A DNA stretch of 64,000 nt from Hyphomonadaceae bacterium UKL13-1 (GTDB taxonomy: Bacteria > Pseudomonadota > Alphaproteobacteria > Caulobacterales > Aquidulcibacteraceae), in contig CP012156.1 of the NCBI GenBank assembly GCA_001602435.1, positions 2,314,001 through 2,378,000 on the forward strand, in the 5' to 3' direction. The notes under the pieces are model-generated. The model made no database searches and was not told where the DNA came from. It was given only the letters and a program-made list of their open reading frames with translations. How positions within the stretch are numbered: position 1 is the first letter of the stretch; each line of letters starts with the position of its first letter. The translations under genes and the position numbers were made by a program. Below are positions 8,667-16,578 of the stretch, piece after piece.

Positions 8667-9782
8667 ATGACTTCCGCTTTGCAAATTCTTCGTTTGGACA
8701 TCGGCCTGCCTTTAGACAGTGGCGCGATCTTTTCGCCGCTGGAAATTGGCTATGAGACGTGGGGCGAATTGAACGCGGCTAAGTCCAATGCCGTCTTGAT
8801 TTGCCACGCTTTAACAGGCGACCAGTTTGTGGCAGGGCCAAATCCTGTAACGGGCCAACCGGCTTGGTGGGCGAATTTGGTAGGACCTGGCCAGATCATC
8901 GATACCAACCGCTATTTTGTCATCTGCTCTAACGTTCTGGGTGGCTGTATGGGTACATCGGGTCCTGCTTCCCTTGGGCCAGACGGCCAACCTTATGGCC
9001 TGTCCTTCCCGGTGATCACCATTGCCGACATGGTGCGGGCGCAAGCCGCCCTCATCGACCATTTGGGGATTGAGCGCCTGTTTGCGGTGATTGGCGGCTC
9101 CATGGGTGGCATGCAGGTGCTGGAATGGATCGCTAGCCGGCCCGACCGGGTTGGTGCAGCCATGCCGATTGCTTCTGCGGCGCGTCACTCTGCCCAAAAC
9201 ATCGCGTTCCACGAGGTAGGTCGCCAAGCCGTGATGGCAGACCCCGACTGGCAAGGCGGGGCCTATCAGATCAAAGGCACCAAGCCCGTCAAAGGTCTGT
9301 CGGTTGCTCGCATGGCCGCCCACATCACCTATTTGTCGGATGCGGCTTTGCACCGCAAATTTGGTCGCAGGCTGCAGGACCGCAATGAAGTCGCTTTTGG
9401 CTTTGACGCCGATTTCCAGATTGAGAGCTATTTGCGCTATCAAGGCAGCCGCTTTGTCGACCGCTTTGACGCCAATTCCTACCTCTATATCACCCGCGCG
9501 ATGGATTATTTCGATCTGGCAGCGGGCTTTAATGGCCGGTTGAGCGACGCTTTCACCGCCTTTAAGGGCCGGGCATGCGTTGTGTCTTTCTCGTCGGATT
9601 GGCACTATCCCCCAGCCGATAGCCGCCACATTACCCGCGCGATGATTGGTGCAGGTGTTGAGGTTTCGGCCTTTGAAGTCGAAACCGACAAGGGCCATGA
9701 TGCCTTCCTGCTGGACGAGCCCCAATTCCACGAGGCAATGGCAGGCTTTTTGGCCGCCAGCGCTGCAGATCAGGGTTTGTGA
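8667..9782 (+). CDS. metX: Homoserine O-acetyltransferase
   Basis: Transfers an acyl group (family: acetyl or succinyl) to the hydroxyl of L-homoserine, the first committed step of methionine synthesis. Alpha/beta hydrolase fold of 371 residues, the normal length. Conserved blocks: [23 protein letters not shown], the nucleophile elbow GGSMGGMQ (Ser about 145), [11 protein letters not shown] with the catalytic Asp and [10 protein letters not shown] with the catalytic His. The stop overlaps metW as TGATG, giving the metXW pair usual in this class. The 100-base leader was examined for a SAM riboswitch and none was recognised. Confidence 0.95.
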   Translation: MTSALQILRLDIGLPLDSGAIFSPLEIGYETWGELNAAKSNAVLICHALTGDQFVAGPNPVTGQPAWWANLVGPGQIIDTNRYFVICSNVLGGCMGTSGPASLGPDGQPYGLSFPVITIADMVRAQAALIDHLGIERLFAVIGGSMGGMQVLEWIASRPDRVGAAMPIASAARHSAQNIAFHEVGRQAVMADPDWQGGAYQIKGTKPVKGLSVARMAAHITYLSDAALHRKFGRRLQDRNEVAFGFDADFQIESYLRYQGSRFVDRFDANSYLYITRAMDYFDLAAGFNGRLSDAFTAFKGRACVVSFSSDWHYPPADSRHITRAMIGAGVEVSAFEVETDKGHDAFLLDEPQFHEAMAGFLAASAADQGL

Positions 9783-10414
9783 TGTCGAACGCCGCCTCCA
9801 CCCGCGCCGATCACGAGATCATCATCAATGCGGTGCCGCAGGGTGCGCGCGTGCTGGATGTTGGCTGTGGCGATGGCGTATTGCTTAAGCGCCTTAAGCA
9901 AGAACGTAATGCCATCGTGCGCGGGATGGAATTGAGCCAAGCAGGCGTGAATGCCTGTGTGGCCAAAGGGCTTTCGGTTGTGCAAGGCGACGCCGACCTC
10001 GACCTTGCGCTTTATCCCGATGATTCCTTTGACATTGTCGTGCTGTCGCGCACCATTCAGGCAACGCGCAAGCCCGAAATGGTCTTGAAGCAGATGCACC
10101 GCATTGGGGCTAAAGCGGTCGTGTCACTGCCCAATTTTGGTTTCTGGCAAGTCAGGCTGTCGCTGCTCCTCAACGGCCGGATGCCGGTGACGCAGGGCCT
10201 GCCCGATTCCTGGCACGAGACGGAAAACCTGCATCTGTGCACCTTGTTGGATTTTGACGATCTGGCCAAGCAATCGGGCTTTGATCTGGAATCGGTCACG
10301 CGGATTGCTGCCGGAAAGGCCAGCGCGCCATCTCGCGCCACGTCGAACGTGTTGAATTGGTTATCTGAAGAAGCGGTATTTGTTCTAAAGCGCGCCTGGA
10401 TGCCCACGCGGTGA
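9782..10414 (+). CDS. metW: Methionine biosynthesis protein MetW
   Basis: SAM-dependent methyltransferase-like protein (210 residues) found next to metX in many proteobacteria and reported to support homoserine acylation. Motif I is VLDVGCGDGVLLKRL (about residues 19-33); IVLSRTIQATRKPEMVLKQM and LPNFGFWQVRLSLLLNGRMP are strongly conserved MetW blocks. ATG 9782 overlaps the metX stop by one base; GTG 9779 is an alternative. Its own TGA overlaps the GTG of ccmA, tying methionine synthesis and heme export genes into one transcript. Confidence 0.94.
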   Translation: MSNAASTRADHEIIINAVPQGARVLDVGCGDGVLLKRLKQERNAIVRGMELSQAGVNACVAKGLSVVQGDADLDLALYPDDSFDIVVLSRTIQATRKPEMVLKQMHRIGAKAVVSLPNFGFWQVRLSLLLNGRMPVTQGLPDSWHETENLHLCTLLDFDDLAKQSGFDLESVTRIAAGKASAPSRATSNVLNWLSEEAVFVLKRAWMPTR

Positions 10415-11067
10415 CGGCCGAGCGCCACCAACAGCACGATGTGCGCCTGCAGATCGCAGGCCTTGCCCTGCAGCGCGGCTTTCGTCGTTTGGTGACAGAC
10501 TTTGATTTGACCTGCGCGCCGGGCGACATCATCGCCCTGCAAGGCCCAAACGGCAGTGGCAAAACAACGCTTTTGCGCGCCCTAGCTGGCTTTCACACCC
10601 CTGCTTCAGGCCGCATCACGCTGTCGCGGGCGCAGGGCGACGAGATTGAAGAGCAAGGCGAGGTCCTGTCCTTTTTGGGTCATCAAGACCCGATCAAGGC
10701 GGGCGAAAAGCTGATCGATCAATTGCGCTTTTGGGCCGATTTATGCGGGGCCAGCCGAGACCGTGTGACCGAAACCCTAGCGCGCGTTGGCCTTACCAAA
10801 CAAGCAGACTTGCAAGGTGGGGTCCTTTCGGCAGGCCAGCGCAAGCGCGCCGCCCTCGCCCGCCTCCTTCTGGAAGATCGCGCCATTTGGCTGTTGGACG
10901 AGCCTGCGTCCCCCTTGGACCAAGAAGGCCGCGCCTTACTCGGAACCCTACTCGACCAGCACGCGCGGCGCGGTGGCATTATTTTGGCCGCTGTGCACGA
11001 CCCCCTGCCCGGCGTCACCGCCCGTGTCCTCAATCTCGGCACGCATGAGAGCGAGGTGGCTGCATGA
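10411..11067 (+). CDS. ccmA: Heme exporter ATP-binding protein CcmA
   Basis: ATPase of the CcmABCD complex that releases holo-CcmE for cytochrome c maturation; acts at the cytoplasmic face of the inner membrane. Walker A GPNGSGKTT (about 45-53), ABC signature LSAGQ (139-143) and Walker B IWLLDEP (159-165). The signature is followed by QRKRAALARLLL, and the D-loop region reads PASPLD; both suit the short CcmA family (about 200-220 residues). GTG start overlaps metW as GTGA, and its stop overlaps ccmB as ATGA. Confidence 0.93.
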   Translation: MTAERHQQHDVRLQIAGLALQRGFRRLVTDFDLTCAPGDIIALQGPNGSGKTTLLRALAGFHTPASGRITLSRAQGDEIEEQGEVLSFLGHQDPIKAGEKLIDQLRFWADLCGASRDRVTETLARVGLTKQADLQGGVLSAGQRKRAALARLLLEDRAIWLLDEPASPLDQEGRALLGTLLDQHARRGGIILAAVHDPLPGVTARVLNLGTHESEVAA

Positions 11068-11741
11068 GCCTGCTCCGCGCCTGTCTGGCAATCCTGAAAC
11101 GCGAAGTCCGGCTTGGTTGGGGCGCTGGCGGCGGGGCGCTGTTATCGGCCAGCTTCTTTGCGGGCTCTGTCATGGTGGCCCCATTCGGTTTGGGTCCTGC
11201 GCCCGACACCTTGGGCAAGATTGGGCCGGGCTATTTGTGGCTGGCCCTGACTTTGGCCAGTCTCGTTAGCCTCGAGCGACTATTTCAAGCCGATCTGGAA
11301 GACGGCACACTCGACCAAATGCTCCTCAGCCCCGTACCCCATAGCTTGCAGGTTTTGAGTAAGATTTTGGGTCAATGGTTGGCAATCGCCGCGCCCTTGC
11401 TCGCCATCAGCCCGATTGCCGCCCTTCTGGTCCGCGTTGAGCCTGAAGTGATCTTGCCACTATGCGCTCAATTGGCGGTGGGCAGTATAGGCCTGTTCCT
11501 CATCGGTGCCATTGGCGCCGCTTTAGGGGCTAGCGTGCGGCGCGGTGGCCTCTTGGTCGCCCTCGTCGTCCTGCCGCTTTATGCGCCCAGCGTGATCTTT
11601 GGTGCCAGTGCGGCAGCCGCCCTTGCCACCGGCGGCGATTTCTTCAGCCAGCCGTTTTTGTTTTTATGCGCTTTGGTACTGGCAGCCTTGGCCTTTGCGC
11701 CAGTCGCGGCGGCGGCGGCGGTGCGTTTGCACGTGGATTGA
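11064..11741 (+). CDS. ccmB: Heme exporter permease CcmB
   Basis: Inner-membrane subunit of the CcmABCD complex, 225 residues with about six hydrophobic segments. It starts with LAILKREVRLGWGAGGGALLS and contains LERLFQADLEDGTLDQMLLS, a block highly typical of CcmB. The start overlaps ccmA as ATGA. The remaining exporter genes (ccmC, ccmD) and ccmG lie 22 kb downstream; ccmE, ccmF and ccmH are not in the window. Confidence 0.93.
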   Translation: MSLLRACLAILKREVRLGWGAGGGALLSASFFAGSVMVAPFGLGPAPDTLGKIGPGYLWLALTLASLVSLERLFQADLEDGTLDQMLLSPVPHSLQVLSKILGQWLAIAAPLLAISPIAALLVRVEPEVILPLCAQLAVGSIGLFLIGAIGAALGASVRRGGLLVALVVLPLYAPSVIFGASAAAALATGGDFFSQPFLFLCALVLAALAFAPVAAAAAVRLHVD

Positions 11742-11755
11742 TGGTGATTCAGGAA

Positions 11756-11901
11756 CTCCCCTCTCCTCTTGGGAGAGGGGTCGGGGGTGAGGGTTTACGA
11801 GCCAAAAACTCATTGTGTTTAGTGATTTAAGGTCGGCCGTCAGCACTAAATTATTGTGAGTGAAAGCCCTCACCCCAACCCCTCTCCCAAGGGGAGAGGG
11901 G
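11756..11901. repeat. REP-like inverted repeat pair
   Basis: Two copies of a roughly 36-bp element in opposite orientation, about 70 bases apart (left arm 11756-11791, right arm 11866-11901). Each contains an internal hairpin of CCCCTCTCC and GAGAGGGG followed by a GGGGTGAGGG tail; the arms differ at a few positions. This is the form of a widespread bacterial interspersed palindrome. It occupies most of the first half of the 459-base noncoding stretch between ccmB and tlpA and could also act as terminator for both converging genes. Confidence 0.75.
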
Positions 11902-11999
11902 CTTTTCCGTCTGGAAGGCTTTGGTGCAGGCCCTGCCTGCCCCAAAGGCCACTGGTTATTGTCTGTGGGCGACTTGACGCGACAAATCGCCCGTTCACG

Positions 12000-12050
12000 C
12001 TAGACAGAGCGGTTTGGTGTACCGGAAGGGGCACCAAAACCGCTTCTAGA
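12000..12050. repeat. 51-bp imperfect palindrome
   Basis: Outer CTAGA and TCTAG boundaries with inner arms GCGGTTTGGTG and CACCAAAACCGC around a short loop. One base is unpaired between the inner arms. It lies in the noncoding island between ccmB and tlpA and has no T-tract that would mark it as an ordinary terminator. Confidence 0.55.
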
Positions 12051-12070
12051 TAAAAAGCCATCCAAAACAA

Positions 12071-12161
12071 TGTCATCCCCGCCGAAACGAAGTGGAGAGC
12101 GGGGACCCCCTCGGATTTTGCGGAACAAGGTCCCGGATCGGCTACGCCGTCCGGGATGACA
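12071..12161. repeat. 91-bp palindromic repeat with TGTCATCCC ends
   Basis: Begins TGTCATCCCCGC and ends GTCCGGGATGACA, giving near-inverted termini, with GGTCCCGGATCGGCTACGCC in the right half. Elements of this look recur in alphaproteobacterial genomes. With the two palindromes before it, it fills the gene-free stretch 11742-12200; nothing else recognisable lies there. Confidence 0.6.
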
Positions 12162-12200
12162 AGTTTGGGAACTCGAGGCTCATGTGACCTCACCCTCCAA

Positions 12201-12827
12201 CTACTGCTCCATCGCCGCCTGAATAAGCGCCCGCGCCTCCGGGCTATTCCAATCGGCTTCACCTGCCAGACGGGCTAACTCTTTGCCTTGCCGGTCATAG
12301 AGGATGGAAGTCGGGAAGCCGCGTGCTTTGAGCGGGTAGACAATCGCCATTTTGGGATCGTGGTAAAAGGTTAGGCTGCCTTTGCTAAGGTCCGCCAATT
12401 CCTTCTTCGCCGCTTCGGCTTCATTGGCCTTATCGACGCTGATGGCGACGACTTTGAAGTCCTTATCGCCTAGGCCTTGTTGTAAGGCCGCCAGCGTTGG
12501 CATTTCGGTGACGCACGGCGCGCACCAGGTCGCCCAGAGATTGACCAAAACGACCTTGCCGTGAAACGCGCTGAGCTGGGTGGGCGCACCGTCTGGACCT
12601 GCAAAGCTATTCGGCGGTTGGGGTATTGGTTCTTTGGCGATCTCAAGACCCTTTAACGGGCCTGCTGCAAAAGACGCAAAATCCTTTCCACCTTGAGAGA
12701 TTGGCACTCCCCGATAAACTCCGTAAAGGATAATCCCGATCAACAAAGCCCCAAGCAGCGCCCATTGCGCCCGTTTGGTCTTTCCCATCGTCACAGGTCC
12801 ATCGCGCTCAGGTTGCTCTTCACTCAT
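12201..12827 (-). CDS. tlpA: TlpA-like thiol:disulfide oxidoreductase
   Basis: Membrane-anchored, periplasm-facing thioredoxin-fold protein, 208 residues. A short cytoplasmic N-terminus is followed by one hydrophobic segment (AQWALLGALLIGIILYGVY, about 20-38) and then the redox domain with VNLWATWCAPCVTEMPTL, whose CAPC is the active-site pair. The family reduces disulfides for cytochrome oxidase or cytochrome c assembly. Its ATG (12827-12825) shares bases with the ATG of divergent argH (12826-12828). A later in-frame ATG at 12788 would remove 13 residues. Confidence 0.88.
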   Translation of the reverse strand: MSEEQPERDGPVTMGKTKRAQWALLGALLIGIILYGVYRGVPISQGGKDFASFAAGPLKGLEIAKEPIPQPPNSFAGPDGAPTQLSAFHGKVVLVNLWATWCAPCVTEMPTLAALQQGLGDKDFKVVAISVDKANEAEAAKKELADLSKGSLTFYHDPKMAIVYPLKARGFPTSILYDRQGKELARLAGEADWNSPEARALIQAAMEQ

Positions 12828-14256
12828 GTCGTCCTCAGATTCCTCTACCCCGCCCGCTTCCGCCAAAGGCCAACAAATGTGGGGCGGTCGCTTTGCAGCC
12901 AGTCCCGATGAAACCATGAAGGCGATCAATGCCTCCATCGATGTCGATCAACGTATGTGGCGCGAGGACATCGCTGGGTCAAAGGCCCATGCTGCAATGT
13001 TGACCGCCACGGGCATCCTTACGCAGGAAGATGGCCAAGCGATACAGGCTGGCTTGGACGAAATTGGGGCCGAAATTGAAGCGGGCACTTTCCCTTTCTC
13101 CACCGATCTGGAAGACATCCACCTCAACATTGAAGCGCGCTTGACCGAGCGGATTGGCGATGCGGGCAAGCGCTTGCACACGGGCAGGTCGCGCAATGAC
13201 CAAGTGGCGACCGACTTTCGCCTGTGGGTGCGCCGCGCTCTGGGTGAAGCGGATGAGGCGCTTTTGGGCTTGATGCGCATTCTCGTCATCCAAGCCGAAG
13301 CCCATGCCGACTGGATTATGCCGGGCTTTACCCATTTACAGACCGCCCAGCCCGTCACCCTTGGCCATCATTTGTTGGCCTATGTCGAGATGTTCCAGCG
13401 CGACCGGGCGCGGCTGCAAGCCGCCCTCACCCATGGCAATGAATCGCCCTTGGGCTCCGCCGCTTTGGCGGGCACGCCCTATCCGATCAATCGGGATCAG
13501 ACGGCTAAGGCACTTGGCTTTGACCGCGCGATGGCGAATTCGCTAGACGGAGTGGCCAGCCGCGATTTTGCAATGGAGGCGCTGAACGCACTTTCGATCA
13601 GTGCAGTACATTTATCGCGTTTGGCCGAAGAGATTGTGCTGTGGACCTCGTCGCATTTCCGCTTTGCACGCTTGTCAGACTCTTGGTCGACGGGGTCTTC
13701 GATCATGCCGCAGAAGCGCAATCCCGATGCGGCGGAACTTGTCCGCGCAAAGGCTGCGCGGATTGCCTCGAACGCGCAATGCTTGATGATGATCGTCAAG
13801 GCCCTGCCTTTGACCTATGCCAAGGACCTGCAGGACGATAAGGCCATGACCTTTGAATCCTTTGATGCTTTCATGTTGAGCGTCGGGTCGATGGCGGGCA
13901 TGATGCAGAGCGTGACCTTTAACCGCGACGCGATGCGCCAAGCCGCCACTTTCGGCTATTCCACCGCGACCGACTTGGCCGATTGGCTGGTGCGCGTCCT
14001 CAATATGCCCTTCCGCGAAGCCCATCATGTGACTGGGGCTGTCGTGAAAGCAGCAGAGGCTGCAGGCATTGCTGAGCTGTGTGATGTGCCCTTGGCGACC
14101 TTCCAAAGCATCGAGCCGCGCATTGATGCCTCCGCGATTGCGCTCTTGTCGGTCGAGGCGTCAGTTGCTGCGCGGGATTCTTACGGTGGGACAGCGCCTA
14201 AGCGGGTTATGGAGCAGGTCAAGCGCTTGCGCCAAGCGCTTCAGTTAGATGCGTGA
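12826..14256 (+). CDS. argH: Argininosuccinate lyase
   Basis: Splits argininosuccinate into arginine and fumarate, the last step of arginine synthesis. Fumarase/aspartase fold. MWGGRF opens the conserved part; then LHTGRSRNDQVATDFRLW, GFTHLQTAQPVTLGHHLLAY and the catalytic-loop signature GSSIMPQKRNPDAAELVR. ATG 12826 gives 476 residues with a 17-residue Ser/Pro-rich lead; ATG 12877 would begin directly at MWGGRF. The upstream start leaves no spacer to divergent tlpA, so the promoter must lie inside tlpA. Confidence 0.95.
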   Translation: MSSSDSSTPPASAKGQQMWGGRFAASPDETMKAINASIDVDQRMWREDIAGSKAHAAMLTATGILTQEDGQAIQAGLDEIGAEIEAGTFPFSTDLEDIHLNIEARLTERIGDAGKRLHTGRSRNDQVATDFRLWVRRALGEADEALLGLMRILVIQAEAHADWIMPGFTHLQTAQPVTLGHHLLAYVEMFQRDRARLQAALTHGNESPLGSAALAGTPYPINRDQTAKALGFDRAMANSLDGVASRDFAMEALNALSISAVHLSRLAEEIVLWTSSHFRFARLSDSWSTGSSIMPQKRNPDAAELVRAKAARIASNAQCLMMIVKALPLTYAKDLQDDKAMTFESFDAFMLSVGSMAGMMQSVTFNRDAMRQAATFGYSTATDLADWLVRVLNMPFREAHHVTGAVVKAAEAAGIAELCDVPLATFQSIEPRIDASAIALLSVEASVAARDSYGGTAPKRVMEQVKRLRQALQLDA

Positions 14257-14331
14257 TCGGCCTTTGATTGCTGTGCCGTTTCGCTCTATAGCTGTGTCTC
14301 TTCCCCAATTTTGATTGCAAAGATAACGCTC

Positions 14332-14547
14332 ATGAAACTTCGCTTTGCCCTAGCTTGTGCCGCGCTCAGCCTGCTCAGCGCCTGTGGAATCAAGGGACCT
14401 CTAGAAACGGCACCTCCCATGTGGGGGCCAGACCGCGCCGCCTATGAAGCCGAGCAAGCGAAAAAGGCGGAAGAAGCGAAAGCAAAGAAGGCTGCGGAAG
14501 AGGCTGAAAAAGCGGGCAATTCGTCTCCATCCACTTCGCCGCAATAG
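14332..14547 (+). CDS. lptM: Small lipoprotein, LptM (YifL)-like
   Basis: A 71-residue lipoprotein. Signal peptide LRFALACAALSLLSAC with a lipobox (LLSAC) is followed at once by CGIKGPLETAPP, the CGxKGPL motif that defines LptM, which assists oxidative maturation of the LptDE lipopolysaccharide translocon. The C-terminal half is a charged Ala/Lys/Glu-rich helix (EAEQAKKAEEAKAKKAAEEA). ATG 14332 is used, since the upstream in-frame start would lengthen the signal. It lies between argH and lysA, a position common in proteobacteria. Confidence 0.85.
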   Translation: MKLRFALACAALSLLSACGIKGPLETAPPMWGPDRAAYEAEQAKKAEEAKAKKAAEEAEKAGNSSPSTSPQ

Positions 14548-14554
14548 GCCCATC

Positions 14555-15829
14555 ATGCGCTTTTTTGATTATCGCGATGGCGCGCTCTACGCCGAGGACG
14601 TGCCGCTGGCTGAGATTGCCGACGCGGTTGGCACCCCAGTCTATATTTATTCCCGCGCGACCTTAGAGCACCATTATCGCGTGTTTAAAGCCGCCATGGG
14701 CGATCTGCCGGTCCATATTTGCTATGCCGTCAAAGCCAATACCAATCGCGCGGTGATCGCCACCTTGGCAGCCTTGGGCGCGGGCGCAGATACGGTGTCT
14801 GAAGGCGAAATCCGCCGCGCGCTGAATGCTGGTGTGCCGCCCGACGGGATTGTGTTTGCGGGCGTGGGCAAGACCGACCAAGAATTGGCCTATGCGATCT
14901 CGGTCGGTGTGCGGCAGATCAATATTGAAAGCGCGAGCGAACTCGACCGGATTGCCACTTTGGCCCAGAACATGGGCAAGGTTCAGCAAGTCTGTATCCG
15001 CGTGAATCCCGATGTCGGTGCAGGCGGCCACGCTAAAATCACCACCGGCAAAGCGGACAATAAGTTTGGCGTCAGCTTTGATCTGGCTGAAGAACTTTAT
15101 GCCCATGCCGATGGCTTAGCCGGGGTCGAGCCTGTTGGGCTGTCCGTCCATATCGGCAGCCAGATCATTGATTTTGCCCCGATGGAAAAGGCCTATCAAA
15201 AGCTGGCCGATTGTGTCGGGCGGTTGCGCGCCCGGGGTCTGACGGTCACCCGGCTGGATCTGGGCGGCGGGCTGGCGGCGACCTATGACGAGACGGTAAA
15301 GGGACCTGACCTTGCCGCCTATGGCGCGATGGTTCAGCGTGTCGTTGGCCATTTGGATGTCGAGCTGGAGTTTGAGCCCGGCCGAATGATCGCCGCGAAC
15401 GCCGGTGTGCTTTTGTCGCGCGCCATCGTCACGAAAGATAATGGCGGCAAGTCCTTCTTGGTCGTCGATGCTGCGATGAATGATCTGATCCGCCCGGCCC
15501 TCTATGAAGCCTATCACCAGATGTTGCCGGTCAAAAAGGCCGATGACCACGATAATCTAGCCCCGCTCGATGTGGTGGGCCCCGTCTGCGAGACCGGTGA
15601 CACCTTTGCCGAACAGCGCCCGATGCCAGCGATTGCCGCGGGCGAATTGCTCGCTTTCATGAGTACCGGTGCTTATGGTTTTGCCATGGCCTCGACCTAT
15701 AATTCGCGGCCTTTAGCGGCAGAAGTCATGGTCAGTGGTGACCAATGGCAAGTGGTGCGGCCACGCCAGACTTATGAAGAGATGTTCGCGATGGAAACGC
15801 TGCCCGTTTGGCTAGGAAAGAAGACATGA
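14555..15829 (+). CDS. lysA: Diaminopimelate decarboxylase
   Basis: PLP enzyme that converts meso-diaminopimelate to L-lysine; 424 residues. The lysine that binds PLP lies in HICYAVKANTNRAVI. Other family blocks are SVHIGSQI, LDLGGGLA, FEPGRMIAANAG and VGPVCETGDTFA, the last with the Cys of the second active-site half. ATG 14555 opens MRFFDYRDGALYAEDV, the usual start. The stop overlaps yciB as ATGA. Confidence 0.95.
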   Translation: MRFFDYRDGALYAEDVPLAEIADAVGTPVYIYSRATLEHHYRVFKAAMGDLPVHICYAVKANTNRAVIATLAALGAGADTVSEGEIRRALNAGVPPDGIVFAGVGKTDQELAYAISVGVRQINIESASELDRIATLAQNMGKVQQVCIRVNPDVGAGGHAKITTGKADNKFGVSFDLAEELYAHADGLAGVEPVGLSVHIGSQIIDFAPMEKAYQKLADCVGRLRARGLTVTRLDLGGGLAATYDETVKGPDLAAYGAMVQRVVGHLDVELEFEPGRMIAANAGVLLSRAIVTKDNGGKSFLVVDAAMNDLIRPALYEAYHQMLPVKKADDHDNLAPLDVVGPVCETGDTFAEQRPMPAIAAGELLAFMSTGAYGFAMASTYNSRPLAAEVMVSGDQWQVVRPRQTYEEMFAMETLPVWLGKKT

Positions 15830-16500
15830 GCACGCAAGAACCTGTGCCTACCCCTGCCCCTGCCGCAAAAGGCGGCGCAAGCTGGGTCCGTCTGGTCAGT
15901 GACTTAGGCCCCGCTGTCGTCTTCTTCCTGTCCTATCAGCATGCCGAGAAAAACGGCGTACCCGAATTTGCACGCGCGATCAGTGGCGACCAGGCGGTGC
16001 TATTCGCCACCCTCCTGTTCATTCCAGCAGCCATCGCAGGCTTTGCCTTTTCCTATTGGAAAGAGCGCACCGTCAGCCCGATGGGCTTGTTCACCTTTGC
16101 GATGATCGGGATTTTTTCTGGCCTCGCGCTGTGGCTCAAGAATGACATCTTCATCAAGATGCGGCCGACCTTGGTCTATAGCTTGATTGGCCTGATCCTG
16201 TTGGGGTCGGTCCTGTTTAAGCGCAATGTGCTGAAAGCCTTGTTTTCAGGCGCACTGCACATGCCAGAGCCGGTTTGGCACGGCCTCGCCCAGCGCGCTG
16301 GCCTGATGTACATCGCCCTTGCGATCATCAATGAAGCGGTGTGGCGTACCCAGCCTTTGGCCACTTGGGTGACCTATAATACCTGGGGCGATATGGCGAT
16401 TAACATGATCTTCTGGATCGTGAACTTTGCGCTTTTAGCCAAATATTTCACCGATGCTGACGGCAATCCCCTGCTCGACGAGACCAAAGACAAAACCTGA
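15826..16500 (+). CDS. yciB: Inner membrane septation protein A (YciB/IspZ)
   Basis: Polytopic inner-membrane protein, 224 residues, with about five hydrophobic helices. Family blocks are LGPAVVFFLSY, IFIKMRPTLVYSLIGLILLG, LFKRNVLKALFSGALHMPE and NEAVWRTQPLATWVTYNTWG. The family is linked to cell-envelope synthesis and division, but its biochemical activity is not settled. A Pro/Ala-rich cytoplasmic tail of about 20 residues precedes the first helix. ATG overlaps the lysA stop. Confidence 0.92.
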   Translation: MSTQEPVPTPAPAAKGGASWVRLVSDLGPAVVFFLSYQHAEKNGVPEFARAISGDQAVLFATLLFIPAAIAGFAFSYWKERTVSPMGLFTFAMIGIFSGLALWLKNDIFIKMRPTLVYSLIGLILLGSVLFKRNVLKALFSGALHMPEPVWHGLAQRAGLMYIALAIINEAVWRTQPLATWVTYNTWGDMAINMIFWIVNFALLAKYFTDADGNPLLDETKDKT

Positions 16501-16578
16501 ATACCTTGTAATATCTTACGGTCTTGACCTGATAGAAAAATGGATATTTGTGAGTTCCTCAAAACATGAGGGGATCAT

